Shown piece after piece: positions 1 to 5,497 of a stretch of DNA of 5,497 nt. The number at the start of each line of letters is the position of its first letter. Position 1 is the stretch's first letter. This stretch comes from Methanothrix sp. (GTDB taxonomy: Archaea > Halobacteriota > Methanosarcinia > Methanotrichales > Methanotrichaceae): contig JAABPZ010000116.1 of assembly GCA_011391755.1 (NCBI GenBank), forward strand, positions 1-5,497. The letters run 5' to 3'. The notes below the pieces were generated by a model that had not been told where the DNA came from, searched no databases, and saw nothing but the letters and a program-made list of their open reading frames with translations. Position numbers and translations under genes: made by a program.

Positions 1-2
1 TT

Positions 3-92
3 CTTTTGGATATGGCAACCAAAGGACGAAAGCTCTCTTTCCTGGACATGGAGGAAGAAGGGCTTGCAAAGGATTCCAGCAATCTCGACTAA
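3..92 (+). CDS. C-terminal end of an unidentified protein (5' part outside window)
   Basis: An open frame enters from the left edge and stops at TAA 90-92, giving 29 residues that end in an acidic, Ser/Asn/Asp-rich tail (motif MEEEGLAKDSSNLD). The other two forward frames run on slightly further but give residue mixes that look less like protein. I cannot assign a family from this tail. It lies upstream of a hicA-like remnant, so a HicB antitoxin was considered, but the tail does not resemble a HicB C-terminus. The stop is only 4 nt from the left arm of an inverted repeat at 97. Because so little is visible, even the choice of frame is tentative. Confidence 0.35.
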   Translation, partial: LLDMATKGRKLSFLDMEEEGLAKDSSNLD

Positions 93-96
93 GTAA

Positions 97-210
97 TCGT
101 AACGAAATAACCTAGGTGAATTTCATACAAAACTGGATTCTGAATTGGATTATTGACATCGATATAAATCTACTTTCTTGAATATTTTATCATAGGTTAT
201 TTCGGTACGA
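97..210. repeat. Inverted-repeat-bounded AT-rich segment, MITE-like
   Basis: The arms 97-114 (TCGTAACGAAATAACCTA) and 193-210 are reverse complements at 17 of 18 positions; the central 12 bp (103-114 with 193-204) match exactly. They enclose 78 bp (115-192) with 21 G/C bases, about 27% GC, much lower than the surrounding genes. No ORF with a normal start lies inside. A short non-coding segment between near-perfect terminal repeats is what a miniature inverted-repeat transposable element looks like. The right arm overlaps the point where homology to HicA begins, so the segment may have inserted into the 5' end of that gene. I could not find a convincing target-site duplication; CTAA occurs on both sides (89-92 and 214-217) but is too short to rely on. 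A large hairpin in a transcript is the alternative. Confidence 0.5.
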
Positions 211-359
211 CCCCTAAAGCGGCCATCAAGGCTCTGGAGCAGTTCGGATTTAAGGTCTATCGCCAGACCGGCAGCCATATTCACCACGGCAATGAAGAAA
301 GAAATCTTTTCGTTAACGTTCCGATTCGCCCAGAACGGGCGAAGGGAACATTGATCTGA
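204..359 (+). pseudogene. hicA: HicA-type (YcfA) mRNA interferase remnant
   Basis: The frame reads through the motif AIKALEQFGF, then YRQTGSHIHH, then VNVPIRPERAKGTLI and stops at TGA 357-359. This matches the order of HicA toxins: an N-terminal helix of the type 'IKALEKxGF', a strand ending in 'RQxGSH' with the conserved His, then 'VTVP' and 'KxGTL'. HicA is a small dsRBD-fold ribonuclease that cleaves mRNA and is held in check by HicB. Two things are broken. No ATG, GTG or TTG lies in frame back to the stop at 165-167, where the reading frame runs into the AT-rich inverted-repeat segment. The frame also stops right after GTL, where the family usually has some 15-20 more residues. In another frame an LIRR motif follows the GTL position, hinting at a frameshift near 350-358. 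No HicB partner is visible. The toxin is therefore probably inactive. Confidence 0.6.
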
Positions 360-450
360 TCAGGCGATGCCTTTACTGCGGGCCCTCGTCCAGGCATGAG
401 GGGGGCCGTCGCGGAGGCGGCATAGGACGCGAGTATGCAGCGATGGGAGC

Positions 451-467
451 CTAAAAAAAATAGAAAA
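451..467 (-). terminator. T-tract terminator of livK
   Basis: Read on the minus strand this is TTTTCTATTTTTTTTAG, beginning 18 nt after the livK stop codon and including a run of eight T. Archaeal RNA polymerase can stop at such U-rich tracts without a hairpin. No strong stem precedes it. Confidence 0.55.
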
Positions 468-484
468 TGGAAGCTATGTCCGGA

Positions 485-1780
485 TCAAGCGGCGATCTTT
501 TCGCCCTGGACTATGCTTCCGTTATCAGCAATGGTCCAGACCGTGTATGATCCGCTTACATCTCCATATTCATCAAAGGTTATATTGCCCGATGTGCCTT
601 GGTAATCGATGTCTTTGCCATCTCTCACCAGGCTCAGGGCCTCTTTTAGATCAGAGACCATGATGCCGGGCGGATTGGCAACCGATCTTATGTTGTCGGC
701 AATGGCCCTGCCGGTTGCACTCTTTGCCTGTTCAATGGCCAGCGCCACCACAGCCAGGGCATCGTAGCTGTTGGTGCAATAGATGCCGGGCTCTTTGCCG
801 TATTCTGCCTTGTAAAGAATCCGGAATGCGTCATATGCCTTTCCACCCGCATTCTCGTCCGGCGCCAGGCCCTGCAGCCCTGCCACTATGTACCTGCCAC
901 TGGTGTCCTTTCCGGCCAGATCAGCCAGGTTTTCCGCCTTCAAGCCTTCTGAGAGGAGCCATGGTGTATTGGTGAGCGCTCCCTTCTCGTAGGCGGTTCT
1001 GAGAATGAGGCTTCCCGTCTCAGGATATGAAACCATCATTACAAACTCTGGATTGCTGGCTGCGATCTTTTGCACCTCGGAATCAAAGATCGTCTGGGAT
1101 GGATCATACCTTATTCTCTCCAGCACCTTTCCACCATCGGCCTCAAAAGCCTTTACAAATACTTCCTCGAAGCCCACTCCGTAGGGATTGTTGATGACAA
1201 TGGTTGAAACCGTTTTGTAGCCCCGCTCCTTAGCCAGATTGGCCATAGCTGATCCCTGCAATGTATCTGAGGGCGCCGTTCTGAAATAGAGATCACTATC
1301 ATTGTAAGTAGTGAATTCCGTGCCCGTGTTTGATGACGAGATCTGCAGCACACCGCTCTTGGTAGTGATATCAATTATGGACATGCTCTGTCCGCTGCCG
1401 GTATCACCCACAATAACCGGAACCCTATCCACTTTGACCAGCTTGTTGGCGGCATCGACTGCGGCCACGTTGTTGGTCTGGTCATCCTCAACCAGAAGCA
1501 CGAGCTTCTTTCCCAGCAATCCGCCGTTGTCATTGATCTGCTTGGCGGCAAGCTTCATGCCGTCGCTCATGGGTCCTCCATAAGCACCCAGATCGCCGGT
1601 TAGAGATTGCAGCACTCCGATATTGATGTTTCCTTCCGCGGGAGCTGCCCCACTTTCTGCACTAGCGTTAGTTGCTCTCTTCGTCACTACATCGCCCTTA
1701 TCATCAGCCTTCTCGGTGCATCCTGATATAAATACAGCGAGAATGAGGGCCAGGATTATGAAATGTGATTTCAGCCTCAT
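485..1780 (-). CDS. livK: LivK/LivJ-type substrate-binding lipoprotein of HAAT ABC transporter
   Basis: This 431-residue protein is the ligand-capturing subunit of the importer. Residues 1-21 are a lipoprotein signal: KSH, a hydrophobic stretch (FIILALILAVF) and the lipobox ISGC, with Cys21 as the expected lipid anchor. Residues 22-50 are a low-complexity Ala/Ser/Glu/Thr linker. From about residue 51 a periplasmic-binding-protein type I domain (Peripla_BP_6) begins with INIGVLQSLTGDLGAYGG, followed by landmarks of the family: GMKLAAKQIND, LVEDDQTN, QISSSNTGTEF, YFRTAPSD, NNPYGVGF, VSYPETGS, NSYDALAV and a C-terminal DYQGTSGNITFDEYGDV block. Length is slightly above the usual 370-400 because of the linker. 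The ATG at 1778-1780 is right because the signal peptide starts there; a weak GGTTGATG lies just upstream. It is transcribed away from livHMGF, which encode its membrane and ATPase partners. Family members bind branched-chain amino acids, other amino acids, amides, urea or aromatic acids, so the ligand here is undetermined. Confidence 0.93.
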   Translation of the reverse strand: MRLKSHFIILALILAVFISGCTEKADDKGDVVTKRATNASAESGAAPAEGNINIGVLQSLTGDLGAYGGPMSDGMKLAAKQINDNGGLLGKKLVLLVEDDQTNNVAAVDAANKLVKVDRVPVIVGDTGSGQSMSIIDITTKSGVLQISSSNTGTEFTTYNDSDLYFRTAPSDTLQGSAMANLAKERGYKTVSTIVINNPYGVGFEEVFVKAFEADGGKVLERIRYDPSQTIFDSEVQKIAASNPEFVMMVSYPETGSLILRTAYEKGALTNTPWLLSEGLKAENLADLAGKDTSGRYIVAGLQGLAPDENAGGKAYDAFRILYKAEYGKEPGIYCTNSYDALAVVALAIEQAKSATGRAIADNIRSVANPPGIMVSDLKEALSLVRDGKDIDYQGTSGNITFDEYGDVSGSYTVWTIADNGSIVQGEKIAA

Positions 1781-1810
1781 GACATCAACCGATCAGAGAA
1801 GCGAAATAGA

Positions 1811-1872
1811 ATGAATAAATAAGTATCGCAGAGTCAAATCCTTATGAAAAATATGGTCCGATTAAAATATTG
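1811..1872 (-). promoter_or_regulatory. Candidate livK promoter region
   Basis: On the minus strand three AT-rich, TATA-like stretches precede livK: CTTATTTATT at about 1814-1823, CATATTTTTC near 1845-1854, and AATATTTTAA near 1862-1871. The first would give a leader of roughly a dozen bases, the last a leader of about 60. No clear BRE distinguishes them, so I cannot choose one. Confidence 0.3.
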
Positions 1873-1885
1873 CCGGGCGCTTCAG

Positions 1886-1899
1886 GGAAAGATAAAAAT
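1886..1899 (+). promoter_or_regulatory. Candidate BRE/TATA promoter of livHMGF
   Basis: The sequence GGGAAAGATAAAAAT resembles a purine-rich BRE followed by an archaeal TATA box (ATAAAAAT, 1892-1899). An archaeal start site about 25 nt downstream would fall near 1920, leaving a leader of around 15 nt that contains the GGAG before livH. This placement also argues against the TTG at 1927 as the livH start. Pattern-based only. Confidence 0.45.
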
Positions 1900-1935
1900 A
1901 GGTCCAGATAATAGGGCTTTTTCAGCTTGGAGATT

Positions 1936-2793
1936 ATGATCGGCCAGCTTATAGCTAATGGTATAGTTTATGGGTGCATTATTGCCCTGGGCGCTATAGG
2001 TTTGTCTTTAGCATATCGAATCATGAACTTTGCCAATTTTGCTCATGGCGATTTTCTGACTCTTGGCGCTTATTTGACTCTTTTTTTTGCAGCAACCTTA
2101 AACCTCGGCTTCCCAGCAGCATGTATTCTGGCCATTCCTGTCACGGCAGCATTTGCCGTGGCCCTGGACATAGGAATCTGGAAGCCCATGCGCAGCATTG
2201 GAGCCAGCCGAACCGCCATCATGATCCTTTCCATTGGAGTATCTATAGCGATAAGAAATGCTCTGATCATATTCTTTAGGCCGGACGCATTGAGATTTCC
2301 ACTGCCGGTGATGGAGAGCATGAATTTAGGCGGCATTCTTCTAACCTCTTTTCAGATTAGCGTGGTATTGATTGCCTTGGCGAGCATGCTCGTAGTCCAT
2401 GCCCTCTTAAGCCGTACCGTCTTGGGAAAGAGCATGAGAGCACTGGCCGACAACCCTGACCTGGCCAGGATCACCGGCATCAATGTGGACCGGGTCATAA
2501 GATACACCTGGATGGTGAGCATGGGACTTGCCGCACTGGCCGGTATAATGTTTGGATTGATTACCCATATCAATCCCAATATGGGCTGGTCCATTATCCT
2601 GCCCATGTTTGCAGCAGCGATACTGGGCGGCATCGGCAATGCCTACGGGGCAATGGCGGGTGGATTGATCATAGGCCTCGCCCAGGAGATCTCTACGGCA
2701 ATTTTGCCTGCCGAATATAAGATTGCGGTCAGCTTTGCCATTATGATTGCTGTTCTCTTTTTTAGGCCCAATGGCCTCTTAGGTGGAGGATAA
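1936..2793 (+). CDS. livH: LivH-type permease of HAAT ABC transporter
   Basis: This 285-residue integral membrane protein is one half of the permease channel. It is strongly hydrophobic throughout, with about eight likely membrane helices. LivH hallmarks are visible in order: the N-terminal QLIANGIVYGCIIALGAIGL helix, the NFAHGDFLTLGAY motif, the cytoplasmic loop GKSMRALADNPDLARITGIN that contacts the ATPases, then AAILGGIGNAYGAMAGGLI and the terminal FFRPNGLLGGG. I start it at the ATG at 1936, preceded by GGAG at 1929-1932, because family members begin at this point. A TTG at 1927 in the same frame would add three residues (MEI) but has no ribosome-binding site. It is the first gene of the plus-strand operon and ends 1 nt before livM, whose ribosome-binding site lies within its last codons. 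Substrate is not readable from the permease. Confidence 0.93.
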   Translation: MIGQLIANGIVYGCIIALGAIGLSLAYRIMNFANFAHGDFLTLGAYLTLFFAATLNLGFPAACILAIPVTAAFAVALDIGIWKPMRSIGASRTAIMILSIGVSIAIRNALIIFFRPDALRFPLPVMESMNLGGILLTSFQISVVLIALASMLVVHALLSRTVLGKSMRALADNPDLARITGINVDRVIRYTWMVSMGLAALAGIMFGLITHINPNMGWSIILPMFAAAILGGIGNAYGAMAGGLIIGLAQEISTAILPAEYKIAVSFAIMIAVLFFRPNGLLGGG

Positions 2794-2794
2794 A

Positions 2795-3691
2795 ATGCTG
2801 GACTACCTGATATCCATAATGCTCACTGCCGGAATTTATGCCATATTCGCCCTGGGCCTAAATTTGCAATGGGGCTATTCAGGGCTTCTCAACTTCGGAC
2901 ATGTGGCATTCATGGCCATTGGTGCCTATGCTACCGTTCTTTTGGGCATGAATGGAGTACCCTTGATCTTTGCCGTGCTGGCAGGCATGGTCTTGGCCGG
3001 GGCATGCGGGGCATTCTTGGGGGTGGCCACGCTCCGCTTGCGAGAGGATTACCTGGCGATAGTCACCATCGGATTCTCAGAGATCATCAGATTTTTGCTG
3101 CTCAACTGGTCATCTCTGACCAGGGGGTCCTTTGGGCTTTACGGATATCCCCGCCCACTGGAAGGACTGGTGGCCCATGAGGACTATAATATTGTTTTAG
3201 CAGGCATTGTGATCATTGTCCTCTTGCTTGTTTATGCTCTTCTTGAGGTTCTGGCCAAATCGCCCTGGGGCCGGGTGCTCAAGTCCGTCCGGGATGATGA
3301 GGCGGTTTCTATCTCTTTGGGCAAAAACGCCTTTTCCTATAAAGTGCAGGCCCTGGCATTGGGCTCAGCCATAGCTGCCCTCTCCGGATCGCTTCTTGCC
3401 TTTTATCTGCAGTATATCAATCCCAATAATTTTCAGCCCATTGAGACATTTTATGCCTGGATAATGGTCATCATGGGTGGCAGCGGCAGCAACCGGGGCA
3501 CGATTGTGGGAGCGATCTTGCTCTGGGGATTTTTCAGCACAACCCGCTTTTTGGAGGGATACATCTCCTTCAGTCCATCGGCATCCAGCGCTGCCAGAAT
3601 GGTGATCATCGGCGTAATCTTGATCGGACTCATGATGTTCCGGCCCCAGGGATTGTTCGGCAGAAAGGAGGATCTGGCTGTTGGAAAATGA
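2795..3691 (+). CDS. livM: LivM-type permease of HAAT ABC transporter
   Basis: This 298-residue membrane protein is the second permease half and pairs with LivH. Family landmarks are present: the opening IYAIFALGLNLQWGYSGLLN, then FGHVAFMAIGAYA, LREDYLAIVTIGFSEI, the ATPase-contact loop SPWGRVLKSVRDDEAVSISL, and VIMGGSGSNRGTIVGAILL near the end, closing with MMFRPQGLFGRKEDL. Length is typical for the short archaeal and bacterial forms without the long N-terminal extension of E. coli LivM. The ATG at 2795 is chosen because GGAGG (2785-2789) sits 5 nt upstream; an in-frame GTG at 2783 overlaps that site and is less likely. The 3' end overlaps livG by 11 nt, pointing to translational coupling. 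Confidence 0.93.
   Translation: MLDYLISIMLTAGIYAIFALGLNLQWGYSGLLNFGHVAFMAIGAYATVLLGMNGVPLIFAVLAGMVLAGACGAFLGVATLRLREDYLAIVTIGFSEIIRFLLLNWSSLTRGSFGLYGYPRPLEGLVAHEDYNIVLAGIVIIVLLLVYALLEVLAKSPWGRVLKSVRDDEAVSISLGKNAFSYKVQALALGSAIAALSGSLLAFYLQYINPNNFQPIETFYAWIMVIMGGSGSNRGTIVGAILLWGFFSTTRFLEGYISFSPSASSAARMVIIGVILIGLMMFRPQGLFGRKEDLAVGK
3664..3673 (+). promoter_or_regulatory. Strong Shine-Dalgarno that fixes the TTG start of livG
   Basis: AAAGGAGGAT inside the 3' end of livM lies about 9 nt before TTG 3681. The ATG at 3688 is out of the livG frame, so this site supports the TTG start. Confidence 0.6.
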
Positions 3692-4460
3692 AATCCTCAG
3701 GATAGAGGGGGCCATAAAGAGATTCGGCGGCCTTCTGGCAGTAGACGGCTGCAGCCTTTCTGTCCAGGAAGGGACAATTGTGGGCCTCATCGGGCCTAAT
3801 GGAGCCGGCAAGAGCACTCTCTTCGACCTAATATCCGGCTTTGTGAGACCGGATGCAGGAAGCATTATCTTTTCGGGCAAGCAGATCGGTGGTCTACCGG
3901 CCTATAGGATTGCACGCCTGGGCCTGGTTCGCACCTTTCAGATACCACGGGCCCTGATGAGGATGACGGTTTTAGAGAATATGATGTTGGGGAGCCAAAA
4001 TCAGACTGGAGAGATGATATTCAGGCCTATCCTCAGCTGGGGCAGAGTGCAGGCGCAAGAGAGATCCATCGAGAAGAAGGCTGAGGAGATCCTCAAGTTC
4101 TTTGATCTCCTACGCATGAAAGACGAGTATGCCGGGTCTATGTCTGGAGGCCAGAAGAAGATGCTGGAGATGGCCCGGGCTCTGATGGCTGACCCCCGAC
4201 TGCTGCTCCTGGATGAGCCGTTTTCCGGCGTAAATCCGGCGCTCTCAGAGAGGCTCATCGAGAGGATCAAGATGCTTCGGGAAAAGGGGCTTACTATCAT
4301 GATAATTGAGCATGCTATTCCCTATGTGCTTGCCCTCTCTGATGAGCTTTATGTCCTGAATAAGGGAGCAATTCTGGCGAATGGCCGGCCTGATCAGGTT
4401 ATCTCGGATCCAAAGGTGTTTGAGGCTTACCTCGGAGTGGGATTTGATGCTCAGCATTGA
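3681..4460 (+). CDS. livG: LivG-type ATP-binding protein of HAAT ABC transporter
   Basis: This 259-residue cytoplasmic ATPase is one of the two motor subunits. All ABC motifs are intact: Walker A GPNGAGKST at residues 38-46, Q-loop Gln87 in RTFQ, signature MSGGQ at 154-158, Walker B LLLLDEP at 174-180 with catalytic Glu179, and the switch His211 in IIEHAI. LivG members more often read EHDM at that last place; the His itself is kept, so activity is expected. The opening ILRIEGAIKRFGGLLAVDG and the insert between Q-loop and signature are LivG-like, distinguishing it from LivF. Translation starts at TTG 3681, which overlaps the end of livM; no in-frame ATG fits the family N-terminus. The C-terminus runs a few residues past the usual EAYLG and overlaps livF by 14 nt. 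Confidence 0.93.
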   Translation: MENEILRIEGAIKRFGGLLAVDGCSLSVQEGTIVGLIGPNGAGKSTLFDLISGFVRPDAGSIIFSGKQIGGLPAYRIARLGLVRTFQIPRALMRMTVLENMMLGSQNQTGEMIFRPILSWGRVQAQERSIEKKAEEILKFFDLLRMKDEYAGSMSGGQKKMLEMARALMADPRLLLLDEPFSGVNPALSERLIERIKMLREKGLTIMIIEHAIPYVLALSDELYVLNKGAILANGRPDQVISDPKVFEAYLGVGFDAQH

Positions 4461-5148
4461 TTCAATCACTGCAGGCTATACGGACGAGAACATCATAAAC
4501 GAGGTATCTCTCCATGTGGATGAAGGAGAGATTGTGACCATCATCGGCCCGAATGGCTGCGGAAAGTCGACTTTGATGAAGTCCATCTTTGGACTGACCA
4601 GGATGCGGGGCGGGAGAATTCAATTCAACGGTCAGGATGTCACGGGATTGAAGCCTTACGAACTGGTGAAAAGGGGTCTATCCTATGTGCCTCAGGAGAG
4701 AAATGTGTTTCCTGCGCTCAGCGTAAAGGAGAACCTGGAGATGGGAGCCATCGCTTTAGCTGGCGGGATAGAAGGACGCATTTCACTTGTTCTCGAGCTG
4801 TTTCCAGGGCTTGCCGATCGCATGGATCAGAAGGCCGGGACGCTTAGCGGAGGCGAGCAGAAGATGCTGGCCGTGGGCAGAGCTATGATCATTAATCCGT
4901 CCATGCTGCTCTTAGATGAGCCGTCTGCGGCTTTGTCTCCCAAGGTCATGAGCCAGCTCTTTTCTGAGATCCGAGGAATAAATGAGCGGGGAGTGACAAT
5001 TCTCATGGTCGAGCAGAATGCCCGCCGAGCTCTGGCAATATCCGACCGCGGCTATATCATGGAGATGGGACGCAATCGGCTGGAAGGACCTGCTATGAAC
5101 CTGCTCGACAACCCAAAGGTCTGCCGTCTGTACCTGGGAAGAAAATAG
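4447..5148 (+). CDS. livF: LivF-type ATP-binding protein of HAAT ABC transporter
   Basis: This 233-residue ATPase is the second motor subunit, forming a heterodimer with LivG under the LivH-LivM permease. It has Walker A GPNGCGKST at residues 34-42, the Q-loop YVPQERNVFP (Gln83), signature LSGGE at 133-137, and Walker B MLLLDEP at 153-159 with Glu158. At the switch position it reads MVEQN (Gln190) where most ABC ATPases have His. That substitution is normal for LivF and helps identify it. The longest open frame begins at ATG 4381 inside livG, but the family N-terminus MLSIDSITAGY begins at ATG 4447, which has GGAGTGG (4434-4440) 6 nt upstream, so I use 4447. Length is typical. It is the last gene of the operon; only weak T-runs follow it. 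Confidence 0.93.
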   Translation: MLSIDSITAGYTDENIINEVSLHVDEGEIVTIIGPNGCGKSTLMKSIFGLTRMRGGRIQFNGQDVTGLKPYELVKRGLSYVPQERNVFPALSVKENLEMGAIALAGGIEGRISLVLELFPGLADRMDQKAGTLSGGEQKMLAVGRAMIINPSMLLLDEPSAALSPKVMSQLFSEIRGINERGVTILMVEQNARRALAISDRGYIMEMGRNRLEGPAMNLLDNPKVCRLYLGRK

Positions 5149-5261
5149 CGGCCAGATTTGAGGGGATAAAGCAACAAGTACCGGTTACGACCCTGATCTT
5201 AGCGCTCCTTTTCGAATAGATTGGATCTGGACCTTTTCCACACCATCGGAGTCATTTTCTA
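5149..5261 (+). other. Intergenic stretch after livF, no gene seen
   Basis: Stops interrupt all forward frames and I recognise no protein or RNA gene. Short T-runs (5210-5213, 5234-5237, 5255-5258) could serve as weak terminators of the liv operon. The motif CGGTTACGACCCT at 5182-5194 resembles the right arm of the upstream inverted repeat (203-215) apart from the placement of single bases. Confidence 0.4.
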
Positions 5262-5497
5262 AAGTCAAAAGAGTATTCTGTCGAGAAAGTCCGGAAATTC
5301 ATAGGGAAAATCAACAACGGGTTTGACTACAGGTTCTCCTTTATCATAAATCAGGATGTAGAGCCGACCAATAATCGAGCAGAGAGAGCGTTACGACCCC
5401 ATTTCGTTTTGAGAAAGATCTTGGGCACGCTTCGCAATGACAAAGGAACTTCGATTCATGAGCGAATTATGACGACACTGGCAACTTGGGGACAGAG
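5262..5497 (+). pseudogene. IS66-family-like transposase, C-terminal fragment (runs off window)
   Basis: The frame, open from 5220 to the window end, becomes protein-like at about 5262 and carries VRKFIGKINNG, then the strongly diagnostic VEPTNNRAERALRP block, then RKILGTLRNDKGTSIHE and MTTLATWGQ. PTNNRAERALR is the hallmark near the C-terminus of IS66-type DDE transposases, including its late catalytic Glu region. Full-length members have roughly 450-500 residues, so some 350-400 residues, including the first two catalytic acids, are missing. The frame hits a stop at 5217-5219, and the bases between livF and this point are too few to hold them. It is therefore a 5'-truncated remnant and cannot transpose by itself. 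The extreme C-terminus lies outside the window. Confidence 0.75.

Noticed and set aside
378..410. Possible GC-rich hairpin around GGGCCCTCG...GAGGGGGGCC
   Set aside because: The arms pair only with bulges and mismatches and no T-run follows it on the plus strand, so it is not a supported terminator or RNA structure.
1927..1935. TTG at 1927 as livH start, adding MEI to the N-terminus
   Set aside because: No ribosome-binding site precedes it; the GGAG lies between it and ATG 1936, which matches the family N-terminus.
2783..2794. GTG at 2783 as livM start
   Set aside because: It overlaps the GGAGG that best serves ATG 2795, and the added residues (MEDK) do not belong to the family N-terminus.
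3365..3880. 171-codon minus-strand open frame across livM/livG
   Set aside because: It is antisense to two clearly conserved genes and its translation is low-complexity and unlike a real protein.
4381..4446. ATG at 4381 as livF start
   Set aside because: It would add 22 residues encoded inside livG with no similarity to the family; ATG 4447 has a good Shine-Dalgarno and the expected start.
1901..5233. Shared 10-mer AGGTCCAGAT upstream of livH and, inverted, GATCTGGACC-like after livF
   Set aside because: A single short match at two distant sites with no further extension; likely chance.

Overview
The window holds one complete high-affinity branched-chain/hydrophobic amino acid type (HAAT, Liv) ABC importer, flanked on both sides by mobile-element and toxin-antitoxin debris. 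It looks archaeal. Start regions carry BRE/TATA-like boxes rather than clear -35/-10 pairs, gene ends carry bare T-tracts without a strong hairpin, Shine-Dalgarno sequences are purine-rich, one start is TTG, and Ile ATA and Arg AGG/AGA codons are common. Protein style and the toxin and transposase remnants fit a methanogen-like euryarchaeote (Methanothrix/Methanosarcinales type). That placement is inference; no rRNA or taxonomic marker is present.

Layout. Positions 1-484 hold the tail of an unidentified gene (to 92), a MITE-like AT-rich segment bounded by 18-bp inverted repeats (97-210), a broken hicA-type toxin gene (about 204-359), and a T-tract terminator for the leftward gene. Positions 485-1780 (minus strand) encode the solute-binding lipoprotein LivK. 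A 155-bp divergent control region (1781-1935) follows. On the plus strand livH, livM, livG and livF (1936-5148) form one tightly packed operon: a 1-nt gap, then 11-nt and 14-nt overlaps. Positions 5149-5261 hold no gene, and from about 5262 to the window edge lies the C-terminal part of an IS66-like transposase whose N-terminal part is missing.

How the genes work together. LivK, tethered to the outer face of the membrane by a lipidated cysteine, captures an amino acid or related small ligand and hands it to the LivH-LivM permease pair. LivG and LivF hydrolyse ATP in the cytoplasm to drive import. All five parts are present and their key motifs are intact, so the importer is probably functional. 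Its exact ligand cannot be read from the sequence.

I see no clearly new biological system. The points most worth a second look are the MITE-like inverted-repeat segment at the damaged 5' end of the hicA remnant, and the arrangement of livK divergent from livHMGF instead of heading the operon.
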